NCBI GenBank assembly: GCA_964514305.1
Contig: CAZEQD010000013.1
Location: forward strand, 1 to 42,687
Reading direction: 5' to 3'
From: CAZEQD01 sp964514305
Lineage (GTDB): Bacteria > Acidobacteriota > Aminicenantia > Aminicenantales > Aminicenantaceae
DNA length: 42,687 nucleotides
The notes beneath the pieces are model-generated. The model had not been told where the DNA came from. It saw nothing but the letters and a program-made list of their open reading frames with translations, and did no database searches. Made by a program: the position numbers and the translations under genes. Of the stretch, positions 1 through 7,385 are shown in pieces; the first letter of the stretch is position 1; every line of letters begins with the position of its first letter.

Positions 1-698
1 ACTTCATAAAATCTTTCCATTAAAAGGTCAACCATATCACATTCTGCTCCATCCAAAACACCTTGTTGAAGGGCTGAATAAAGCTCGTTCCAATCCATAG
101 TCGTTGCCTGAGCACCAAAAGCATTAAAGGTCGCCAGCATAATCGGACTATTAGTAACTCTTATCTTCATTCCCCTAAAATCATCAGGAACTCTAATAGG
201 CCTCTTTTTATTCCAAGCATTGCGTATTCCAAAGGAACAATAACCAAGAAAAATACAATTTATTCTTTTTTCAATAATTCTGGCCATCCACTGACCAATA
301 GGACCATCTAAAACTTCATAAAAATGTTCCTCATCACGAAAAAGATAGGGCAGGTTAAAAAGTTCTACTTTAGGTATAAAACTGGCAAGACTGCCAGTAG
401 AGACTATAGTAGCATCAAGCAGTCCAAATTTTATTCCCATAATTTCCTGTTCTTCATTTCCTAACTGAGCATTGGGGAAAATGTGAACTTGAACATCTCC
501 ATTTGTTTCTTTCTCAACAACTTCCTTAAACTTTTCCAGACCGGCTTGGTAAGGATGTTCAATAGGGCTGTTCTGGGCAATTTTCATTATTATTTTTTTC
601 TTGGTCGCTTTAGAATTGTTGTCCGCAGTATCGGAGTTATTACAGGCTGATAAAAATAGGACTATGAGGATAAAAATTAAAGAGATGCGAACTTTCAT
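1..698 (-). CDS. dctP: TRAP transporter substrate-binding lipoprotein, DctP family (cut by window edge)
   Basis: This is the extracytoplasmic receptor of a tripartite ATP-independent periplasmic transporter, which delivers carboxylates or related organic acids to a DctQ/DctM membrane pair. The start at 698 has a strong ribosome site (AAAGGAG, 6-7 nt upstream). The protein opens with a lipoprotein signal ending in LSAC (Cys19), followed by a low-complexity linker and the DctP fold: an opening like 'KIAQNSPIEHPYQAGLEKF', then 'NAQLGNEEQEIMGIKFGLLD', 'FNLPYLF', 'FRGMKIRVTNSP' and 'ALQQGVLDGAEC'. These are family hallmarks, including the Arg in the KIRV motif that usually binds the substrate carboxylate. 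About 232 residues are in the window; the usual length is about 330, so roughly the last third and any dctQM genes lie beyond the left edge. The substrate cannot be told. Confidence 0.9.
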   Translation of the reverse strand, partial: MKVRISLIFILIVLFLSACNNSDTADNNSKATKKKIIMKIAQNSPIEHPYQAGLEKFKEVVEKETNGDVQVHIFPNAQLGNEEQEIMGIKFGLLDATIVSTGSLASFIPKVELFNLPYLFRDEEHFYEVLDGPIGQWMARIIEKRINCIFLGYCSFGIRNAWNKKRPIRVPDDFRGMKIRVTNSPIMLATFNAFGAQATTMDWNELYSALQQGVLDGAECDMVDLLMERFYE

Positions 699-891
699 AA
701 CTTCTCCTTTAGAAGCAGAGGCTTGAGATAAGCAGTCAATCCTGACATAGAACTTGATTCTAAAAAAAGCGTTTACATTTTTCAATAAAGAAATTCAATT
801 TGTAGACTTTTTTTATATTCTTCATTATTTCAATAAATTAGCTGGTTTTTTGAGCCCATGCTAAGGTCAAACTCTCTAAAAAATAAGAAAT

Positions 892-920
892 TTGGCAGAG
901 AAAATTTATTTAGGTAAAAT
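892..920 (+). promoter_or_regulatory. Sigma70-like promoter of the transglutaminase-like gene
   Basis: TTGGCA (892-897), a 17-bp spacer, then TAAAAT (915-920); both hexamers match consensus at 5 of 6. The expected start of transcription is around 926-928, only a few bases before the ATG at 931. The message would be leaderless or nearly so, which agrees with the lack of a Shine-Dalgarno sequence there. Confidence 0.55.
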
Positions 921-930
921 TTAAGACACA

Positions 931-3468
931 ATGAATTTAATTTCAAAGCTTATCAAAACTATCAAATTTACTCTGCTCTTCTCCTTCTTAATTTTAATTA
1001 TTTTATCTCTTAGCCATTTTTCTCTAAGTCTTTTAACTCAGCATTTTTCCTCCTTTGATCAGACCTACCCAGGATATATCAGCTTATCCTTGGCTGTTCC
1101 GGAAAAGTGTTTTTCTCCTGCAGGGCTAGCCTGGGATGGAACAAATTTATGGGTAGGTGATAAAGATGGATGGATATTCAAGCTCAGGGTTGATAATGGA
1201 TATGTCCTTAAATCTTTCGGTCCTCTACCTATGGCCATTTCGGGTATGGCCTGGGATGAAACCACTCAAAGTTTACTGTTGGCCACAGGAAATTCATCTG
1301 CGATTTACCAATTCCACCCTTCTGATGGATCTTCTGAAACTATATACACCTCTTCTAGTTCATCTCAAATCCAAGACATTGCCATCCGTTCATCAAACCT
1401 TATATTTTTTATAGATAGATCGTCAGGCAAGATTGTAAAAGCTAATCTTGAAACCAAGAAAGAGACTATAATTATGCCCGGTCTGGGCTGGGATCTGAAA
1501 AGCATCTTCTGGGATGGGAAATATTTATGGGTGGCAGATAATAGAGAAGACAAAATTTTCCTAATTGATACCGGGGAAAAAAAGGTCATTTCTTTTCTTT
1601 TGAATTCGGCTAATGAACCTTATGGATTAACTGGCCTCGATTTTGGCTCATCGCTGTGGCTTTTAGATAGCAGCCTGAAGAAGATTTTTAAAATTCTTGT
1701 CCGTCATACAGATTTGAATTACAGTCTGGACAGCCCTTTCGGAGCCAAGGTCCAATTTATTGATATGGTTAAAAACAATGGACCGAACAATCTCAATTAT
1801 CTAAAAACTTTCATTAGTATTCCTCCCTCTTTACCTCACCAAGTTCATGTAATGCCTGTTATGTATGATAATCAACATAGCTACAATGTTAACCTGTACG
1901 ATATATATGGCCAACAAGTGGCCTATACCAAAGAAAAACTTCAAACAAACGCAACTACTTCCCTAGGCTATGAGATTGAATTTGTTGGATTTCGACAAAA
2001 TTATTTTCTTTATCCTGATGATCTCGGGGACGAACGATTTCGATCCGATGTAGTGGATTTGTATGTGAAGAAAAGCTTTCCTTCAGAAGATGATAAATAT
2101 GATATTAACCATCCGCTGATTCATGAGGCAGCCCAAGAGGCTATAGCCGGTTCTTCCAACCTTTATTGGAAATACCGTCAAATCAATGATTATGTCGTAG
2201 ATCATCTTTATTACAATAACGACGGGCGTTGGGACGATGCTCCTGTCGTCTTACAGAATGGCCACGGATCTTGTTCTGAATATACTTTTCTTTTCATAGC
2301 TCTCTGTAGAGCAGCCGGACTCCCCGCCCGTTATCAAGGAGGAAGCCGAATCAGAGAAAATTTTCCTTACACTGATGATGTTTTTCACCGATGGGCTGAG
2401 GTTTACTTTCCAAATATTGGCTGGGTGCCGGTTGATGTCACCTGGAATGATACCCGCAATGAATATCCACAAAGAATGTCTCCTTATTTTGGCATTTTGA
2501 CAAATAATGTTCTGGTTACACTCGTTGGTGGTGGCAATAGTACTGGCCCAGATCCAGAGGGCGAAGAGGATGAAGTTAAGTATCTCAACTGGAATTACCA
2601 CTGCTACAACACATGGACTCCTAACTCTAATATTGATACAGAAAGGCGCTTTATCTGGACTGAACCGCCAGACAAAAGGCTTATTTCAATTAAAATCTTT
2701 CCTCCTAATCCAATTGTGCCCCTCAAAAAAGGTATAGAACAATTTCAAGCGGTGGGTTATTACAGCAATCAAATCAAGGAAAATCTGACAGAGAAAGTTT
2801 CCTGGCAAAGCAGCAATGAACAAGTGGGTGCTTTTGATAATTATGGATACTTTATAGGATATAGCAGCGGTATAACTACAGTGTTTGCCACTGATCATAA
2901 TTCTGGAATCCAGGCTAAAACAAGAGTTTATGTCACAGGAGAAATCCCAGAGTTTAGGCATTTAATCATAACTTGTAGTCGAGGGGGAACAACCTCTCCT
3001 CATCCTGGAAAGCATAAATACAGAAATGGGATGATGATATTCATTCAGGCTATTCCTGAAACTCACTATTATTTTTCAAATTGGACAGGGGATGTACCCC
3101 AAAGAAATGAAAAGGACAACCCTCTTCAGCTAACTCTATATTCAGATAGATCCATAAAAGCTAATTTTATCAGGGTTATCTATGCTCCTTTGAACTTCAG
3201 CGGTGAAAAAGTTTTGAACAGATCACTTTCTCTTTTCGAATACATTAATGTTCTTAAATGGCAGCCTAACCCTGATAATAAAAACATAACAAAATACATA
3301 ATATATCAGGTAGATGAAGAGAAAAAAATTCTATTAGCTGAGGTAAATGCTTCTATTCACGAATATTGGCATCGTGGCCTTGAAAACAAGAAAACCTACA
3401 CCTATGCTTTAGTGGCTGTAAATAATGAAGGAAGAAAGGGAGAGGCAGCTTTTTTTACTGTCCGCTAA
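931..3468 (+). CDS. Secreted or membrane-anchored multidomain protein with transglutaminase-like core
   Basis: An N-terminal hydrophobic segment (residues about 11-35) acts as signal or anchor. Residues about 55-260 form repeated blades of the 'GLAWDGTNLWVGD'/'IFWDGKYLWVADN' type, as in NHL/YncE-like beta-propellers. A transglutaminase-like domain follows (about 390-530), with a complete Cys448-His486-Asp502 triad in the motifs 'NGHGSCSEYT', 'FHRWAEVY' and 'VPVDVTW'. The C-terminus holds a Big_2-like Ig domain (about 584-668), a domain resembling the InlB B-repeat/'bacterial repeat' type (about 676-748) and an FN3-like domain (about 752-845). Transglutaminase-core proteins of this kind may cleave or transfer peptides or act on the cell wall; the substrate is unknown. 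The start codon lacks a clear Shine-Dalgarno, but a good promoter ends 10 bp upstream. It is divergent from the TRAP receptor and stands alone. Confidence 0.85.
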   Translation: MNLISKLIKTIKFTLLFSFLILIILSLSHFSLSLLTQHFSSFDQTYPGYISLSLAVPEKCFSPAGLAWDGTNLWVGDKDGWIFKLRVDNGYVLKSFGPLPMAISGMAWDETTQSLLLATGNSSAIYQFHPSDGSSETIYTSSSSSQIQDIAIRSSNLIFFIDRSSGKIVKANLETKKETIIMPGLGWDLKSIFWDGKYLWVADNREDKIFLIDTGEKKVISFLLNSANEPYGLTGLDFGSSLWLLDSSLKKIFKILVRHTDLNYSLDSPFGAKVQFIDMVKNNGPNNLNYLKTFISIPPSLPHQVHVMPVMYDNQHSYNVNLYDIYGQQVAYTKEKLQTNATTSLGYEIEFVGFRQNYFLYPDDLGDERFRSDVVDLYVKKSFPSEDDKYDINHPLIHEAAQEAIAGSSNLYWKYRQINDYVVDHLYYNNDGRWDDAPVVLQNGHGSCSEYTFLFIALCRAAGLPARYQGGSRIRENFPYTDDVFHRWAEVYFPNIGWVPVDVTWNDTRNEYPQRMSPYFGILTNNVLVTLVGGGNSTGPDPEGEEDEVKYLNWNYHCYNTWTPNSNIDTERRFIWTEPPDKRLISIKIFPPNPIVPLKKGIEQFQAVGYYSNQIKENLTEKVSWQSSNEQVGAFDNYGYFIGYSSGITTVFATDHNSGIQAKTRVYVTGEIPEFRHLIITCSRGGTTSPHPGKHKYRNGMMIFIQAIPETHYYFSNWTGDVPQRNEKDNPLQLTLYSDRSIKANFIRVIYAPLNFSGEKVLNRSLSLFEYINVLKWQPNPDNKNITKYIIYQVDEEKKILLAEVNASIHEYWHRGLENKKTYTYALVAVNNEGRKGEAAFFTVR

Positions 3469-3995
3469 TTCATTATTTCCCATCCTTCTTACCTTCTCCT
3501 ATTTTTAGACTTGAATTTTCGATTTCAGCTGAATAGAAATGAATTCAATTACTTCACTGGACACATCAGAATCTACCCTAAGTTCATTGGTTGTTTAGGC
3601 AACCATAAGACAGATTCCTTTTATTTTTTTTGGCTCATCTACATAACAATAAGCCTCCTCTTATCTAAAGGCCTCAATATAATCTTTCTATGATTATTTT
3701 ACTTCATTAACAGCAACACAAATATTAATTCTCTTGATTCATGTCTATTCACAGAAATGATATTTTTCACTAATAATCAAGGCTTCCCTGAATTATCATA
3801 AATCAAGAAAAACATTCTCTATTAGCAAAATTAGCAAACATCACTGATTTTCAGCTTTTATCCACATTAACACCCAAAAAATGCTAACATTTATGCATAA
3901 TTCAGGCTAATGATTTTATTACCAGCTTAACCTTAAAATGCCTATTTTTTCATAATTCCTGATGTTATAATAGTTTTTCTCAAGCAGGTAACAGA
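3469..3995. other. Gene-free AT-rich intergenic region
   Basis: About 530 bp between the transglutaminase-like gene and a radical-SAM remnant. It holds a 6-bp inverted repeat (TGGTTG at 3588-3593, CAACCA at 3600-3605) with no adjacent T-run, and a perfect TATAAT at 3966-3971 without a convincing -35 box, which could be the old promoter of the remnant. The 60-codon reading frame at 3511-3693 resembles nothing. I see no RNA gene. Confidence 0.5.
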
Positions 3996-4196
3996 ATGAT
4001 TGCTTTCGGTCCTGTTCCCTCAAGACGTTTAGGGCGAAGTTTAGGAATAAACAATATCCCACCTAAAGTATGCACATATTCCTTTGTCTATTGCCAGGTT
4101 GGCCGTACACTAAACCTTCAAATTGAAAGGAAGGTATTCTACGATCCACAAAAAATTCTAATCAATTATGCTATGTCTATTAGAAGATCATTATAA
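3996..4196 (+). pseudogene. Truncated radical-SAM enzyme remnant (COG0731-like)
   Basis: The 66-residue reading frame opens exactly like a family of about 300-residue radical-SAM Fe-S oxidoreductases ('IAFGPVPSRRLGRSLGINN', then the cluster loop and 'YCQVGRT'). It stops after about 65 residues, before most of the barrel. The expected CxxxCxxC cluster motif reads C26-TYS-F30-VY-C33, so the middle Cys that should ligate the 4Fe-4S cluster is a Phe (TTT at 4083-4085, one base from TGT). Loss of a ligand plus truncation means it cannot be a functional radical-SAM enzyme. About 60 bp separate its stop from the Nramp gene, and no further homologous sequence was recognised there. Confidence 0.8.
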
Positions 4197-4256
4197 CTAC
4201 ATGATATTAAAGAGGCATATAGGATTCTTCTGAAAACAAAAGCCGTTAAGGAAAGC

Positions 4257-5483
4257 ATGAAGCCAGAAGAGAAGGGACTATTCAGAACTTTACTTCGATA
4301 TCTTGGACCAGGATTTCTGGTTACAGTAGGCTTTATTGACCCTGGAAACTGGGCTACAAATATTGCTGGTGGGGCAAAATTCGGATATGAGCTGCTATGG
4401 GTAATTACACTTAGCACTTTAATTCTAATAGTCATTCAGAATATGGCTGCCAGGCTTGGCATTGCTACAGGAAATTCCCTTGCTGTAAATATTAGAAAAC
4501 ATTTTAATAATCGTCTCTCTTCAATGATTGGCATTACAATTGTGGCTGCATGTGGAGCAACGGATGTAGCCGAGCTCTTAGGAGGAGCGATTGGAATCAA
4601 ACTGTTATTTGGCTGTCCTCTATGGATTGGGGCGCTGGTAATTGTAGTAATAGAAGTATTCTTTATTGTGACTCAAAGATATCATAAACTTGAAAAGATA
4701 ATACTCATTTTTCTGGCCACCATATCTATATGTTATATAATTGAAATTTTCATTGTTAAGCCTGACTACTCATCAGTTGTAGCTGCATTTATAATCCCAA
4801 AAATCAATAATAAAAATATTTATATTGCTTTAGGGATGCTTGGGGCTGTGGTTATGCCCCACAATATATTTCTGCATTCCAATGTAATTCACAGCAGAAA
4901 GTGGGGTGAAACTGAGGAAAAGAAAAATTCTTTAACCAAATTTGAAAAAATAGACACAAGTATAGCCATGCTTTTAGGCTGGGCAATTAATTCTGCTATG
5001 ATAATTGTGGCTGTATCTGTATTCTTCAAAAATGGCCTAATAATTAATAACCTCGAGCAGGCATCTCTCACTCTTACTCCACTAGCAGGACATTTGGCGG
5101 GTATATTATTTGCCATTGCCCTTTTATTCGCCGGAATTTCTTCTTCAATTACTTCTTCAATGGCTGAGGTAAACGTAATAACAGGTTTTTTAGGAAAACC
5201 AGAAAATCCATCAACAACATTATATAAGATAGCGGCCTTTATTACAGCCATTCCCTCTTTCCTAATTATTATATCTGGAATTTCTACCTTCAAAATCTTG
5301 ATATTAAGTCAAGTCGTATTGAGTTTGCAGCTTCCATTTACTTTATTACCATTGCTTATTTTATGCCGGAGAAAGTCAGTTATGGGAAAATTAAGAAGCA
5401 ATACAACTGAATTTGTTCTGGCTATCATAATTTCTGTGGTTATTATCTTACTGAATATTTATCTTTTGTACACAACTATTTAG
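4257..5483 (+). CDS. Nramp family divalent metal transporter
   Basis: A 408-residue polytopic membrane protein that imports Mn2+/Fe2+-type metals, probably with protons, across the inner membrane. The two unwound-helix metal-binding motifs are intact: DPGN in TM1 (residues 28-31) and MPHN in TM6 (200-203), supplying the Asp, Asn and Met ligands known for the family. About eleven hydrophobic segments are visible. The start at 4257 follows AAGGAAAG closely. A universal stress protein gene begins 12 bp downstream and is probably cotranscribed, a pairing that suggests a stress-linked metal supply. The gene lies directly after a radical-SAM remnant and has no strong promoter of its own that I could see. 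Metal preference beyond the canonical Mn/Fe set is inference, and other members such as MntH differ in detail. Confidence 0.9.
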   Translation: MKPEEKGLFRTLLRYLGPGFLVTVGFIDPGNWATNIAGGAKFGYELLWVITLSTLILIVIQNMAARLGIATGNSLAVNIRKHFNNRLSSMIGITIVAACGATDVAELLGGAIGIKLLFGCPLWIGALVIVVIEVFFIVTQRYHKLEKIILIFLATISICYIIEIFIVKPDYSSVVAAFIIPKINNKNIYIALGMLGAVVMPHNIFLHSNVIHSRKWGETEEKKNSLTKFEKIDTSIAMLLGWAINSAMIIVAVSVFFKNGLIINNLEQASLTLTPLAGHLAGILFAIALLFAGISSSITSSMAEVNVITGFLGKPENPSTTLYKIAAFITAIPSFLIIISGISTFKILILSQVVLSLQLPFTLLPLLILCRRKSVMGKLRSNTTEFVLAIIISVVIILLNIYLLYTTI

Positions 5484-5495
5484 TAAAGGAGGCAC

Positions 5496-5915
5496 ATGAT
5501 GTTTCTTTACAAAAAAGTACTGGTATTAATGGATTGCTCTTCAGTAGATAGTGTCATTGTGGAGCATATCAAAAAACTTGCAAAAGTGCATAAGTCCCAA
5601 GTTCATTTTTTTCACGTAGTTCATGTTCATACTCTTGACCAGCAAAGAATTGCCATAGAGGAAACAAAAAATTGTTTGGCTAAGGCTAAATCCACCTTGG
5701 AAAAAGCAGGATTAGAAGCCAGCTTTTCCTTTGCTGAAGGAGAACCGGCTGAAGAAATCCTAAAAAAAATAAACGAAACAAACTGGGATCTTATTGCCAT
5801 GGCTACTCACGGCCATAAAGGGATTAGCGATTTTATAAGCGGCAGCATTTCTAATGTAATAAAACACAATACAGATAAACCTATACTGCTTATAATGGGC
5901 AAAATTAAGAAATAA
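5496..5915 (+). CDS. Universal stress protein (UspA family), single domain
   Basis: A 139-residue cytoplasmic Usp domain. It begins with the typical first strand 'KKVLVLMDCS' and ends with the nucleotide-binding stretch 'ATHGHKGISDFISGSISN', which fits G-9x-GS of ATP-binding Usp proteins (the first Gly of the classical motif is Ala, which is common). A near-perfect AAAGGAGG (5485-5492) precedes two adjacent ATG codons at 5496 and 5499; the second has the better spacing of 6 nt. It lies 12 bp after the Nramp gene, so it is likely an operon partner. It ends 5 bp from the convergent tspO gene. Its client and signal are unknown. Confidence 0.9.
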   Translation: MMFLYKKVLVLMDCSSVDSVIVEHIKKLAKVHKSQVHFFHVVHVHTLDQQRIAIEETKNCLAKAKSTLEKAGLEASFSFAEGEPAEEILKKINETNWDLIAMATHGHKGISDFISGSISNVIKHNTDKPILLIMGKIKK

Positions 5916-5920
5916 TCAGT

Positions 5921-6430
5921 TCAGACATTTAGAGCCCATAAGTAAAAATTAAGGACAGCCATAAAGCTCACCCAACCCCAATAAGGAACCAGCAGAAGTC
6001 CGGCTACTCTGGAAACCTTTATGGCTTTTATAATTGTAATCAAGATGGCTGTCCATAGGAGCAATATTTCAAGGAAAGCAAGAAAGGGGGCTTTGAGGCC
6101 AAAGAATACGATTGACCAAAGGATATTGAGCCCAAGCTGTCCTCCAAACCAAAGGACAGCCACCCTTACTGCTCTCTCTTTAAGGGAATTTTTCCATAAG
6201 AGATAGAGCGAAATTCCTATGAGAACAAAAAGTATTATCCAGACGGGCGAAAAGAGCCAACGGGGCGGGGTAAAAGATGGCTTTTCCAGATAAACATACC
6301 AGCTATAAGTTGAAGGTGAAGTAAAGAGTAAACCAACAACTCCGGCCAGCTGGCAAATGACCAGAGCAATTATTAGTTTAATAAAAATAAATGAATTGAA
6401 TCTGCTTGACAATTGATCTCCAATATTCAA
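5921..6430 (-). CDS. tspO: TspO/MBR family tryptophan-rich membrane protein
   Basis: A five-helix membrane protein of about 165 residues. The family signatures are visible: 'YVYLEKPSFTPPRWLFSPVW' after TM1, 'WFGGQLGLNILWS' and 'LLVPYWGWVSFMAVLNF' near the C-terminus. TspO proteins bind or turn over porphyrins and related tetrapyrroles and modulate stress responses; whether this one is enzymatic cannot be seen. The reading frame opens at a TTG (6430) without a good ribosome site. A second TTG at 6412 is preceded by TTGGAG with 5-nt spacing and is the likelier true start, giving 163 residues. It is convergent with the universal stress gene. Confidence 0.9.
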   Translation of the reverse strand: MNIGDQLSSRFNSFIFIKLIIALVICQLAGVVGLLFTSPSTYSWYVYLEKPSFTPPRWLFSPVWIILFVLIGISLYLLWKNSLKERAVRVAVLWFGGQLGLNILWSIVFFGLKAPFLAFLEILLLWTAILITIIKAIKVSRVAGLLLVPYWGWVSFMAVLNFYLWALNV

Positions 6431-6782
6431 CCCATTTTATCTGACCATAATCGGTACATTTTTATGCTACCATTAACACAAAGTTAAGTAAAATCTATTT
6501 TGTATTAATTTTGATAATTATGACCATAGAGATTACAATTTTAATCTAACTACTATAGGATACGGGGTCAACATCATATATAAAAAGACTTTCTTGGCCA
6601 ATTTTGTTTTATTCTTCAGAGCCGAAAAATAGAATAAAAAAATAATAATATTGAAGAATAAAATAAACCTTTCCCTCTTTTCCTCTATTGGTGGATGAGA
6701 ACTGTTGTACAGGCAGCAATTCTAATGGTGGGAATTAACTGGTTTTTGGATAATATATTTCACCTGAGAATATTAGGTTAAT
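6431..6782. other. Intergenic region with one short open frame
   Basis: About 350 bp between the divergently oriented start of tspO and the end of iorB. It is AT-rich with homopolymer stretches around 6630-6665. The only coding-like signal is a short frame ending at 6781, described separately. No RNA gene or terminator was recognised. Confidence 0.4.
6695..6781 (+). CDS. Possible 28-residue hydrophobic peptide or tail of a lost membrane gene
   Basis: From the ATG at 6695 the frame encodes a 28-residue hydrophobic peptide (opening 'MRTVVQAAILMVGINWF', ending 'HLRILG'). The same frame stays open back to 6662 with residues 'FPLFLYWW', giving the look of a terminal membrane helix. It could be a small membrane protein, the C-terminal scrap of a deleted membrane gene, or chance. 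GGTGG sits directly before the ATG, too close to be a good ribosome site. I do not recognise a family. Confidence 0.2.
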   Translation: MRTVVQAAILMVGINWFLDNIFHLRILG

Positions 6783-7373
6783 CTATGAGGTAGCTTTTCG
6801 CCATAAATCTTTCGAATGAAGCTTCCCCTCCTTCCAGCCTGCCTCCAGAGCCTTTAGGTTGAGATTAACATCCCCCTGTCTGCTGAGGGAAACAATCACC
6901 TCTTTAACATCGCTGTATCTAAAGCGTACCAAGCCAGTTCCCACTGAATATCCAATAAGAGCTACATTCGAGGATCTCAATAAACCCACTTGGGAAGCAG
7001 CCAGGTTGGCGTCATATTTTTTAATTACTATTTTTCCCTTTTTAAGATGATTCAATATTTTTTCGTTAAACTCTTCTCTTTCAGAAAGATTAGCAAAGAT
7101 CACTCCGCCCTGTTTTAAGAAGGGAAGAGCTCTATAGCCTTCATTTATTTCCAGGACGTAAAGAAAATCAGCCGCTCCTTCCCTAATTAAAGGACTAGAG
7201 AATTTTCCCAGTTTGAGATGAGCAATTACTGAACCTCCCCGCTGGCTCATGCCATGGATTTCTGAACCGATAACATCCAGGCCTGATCTTAAGCCTAGTT
7301 CTGCCAATATCTTAGATAAAAACAGTATGCCCTGGCCGCCGATACCAGCTAATATAATCTGGACTTTCATCAC
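6783..7373 (-). CDS. iorB: Indolepyruvate:ferredoxin oxidoreductase, beta subunit
   Basis: The 196-residue gamma-type domain of the 2-oxoacid:ferredoxin oxidoreductase superfamily. It shows the signature 'GIGGQGILFLSKILAELG' at the N-terminus and 'SEIHGMSQRGGSVIAHLKLG', both characteristic of IorB. With IorA it oxidatively decarboxylates aryl pyruvates (from Trp, Phe, Tyr transamination) to aryl-acetyl-CoA while reducing ferredoxin in the cytoplasm. It lies 12 bp after iorA on the same strand, the usual operon order. The length is normal for a stand-alone IorB. Confidence 0.95.
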   Translation of the reverse strand: MMKVQIILAGIGGQGILFLSKILAELGLRSGLDVIGSEIHGMSQRGGSVIAHLKLGKFSSPLIREGAADFLYVLEINEGYRALPFLKQGGVIFANLSEREEFNEKILNHLKKGKIVIKKYDANLAASQVGLLRSSNVALIGYSVGTGLVRFRYSDVKEVIVSLSRQGDVNLNLKALEAGWKEGKLHSKDLWRKATS

Positions 7374-7385
7374 TTATCCAAAATT

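Noticed and set aside
3588..3605. 6-bp inverted repeat considered as a terminator
   Set aside because: The stem is short and no T-run follows directly; it lies about 120 bp past the stop codon.
3511..3693. 60-codon + strand frame after the transglutaminase-like gene
   Set aside because: No ribosome site, no family resemblance, and composition like the surrounding AT-rich spacer.
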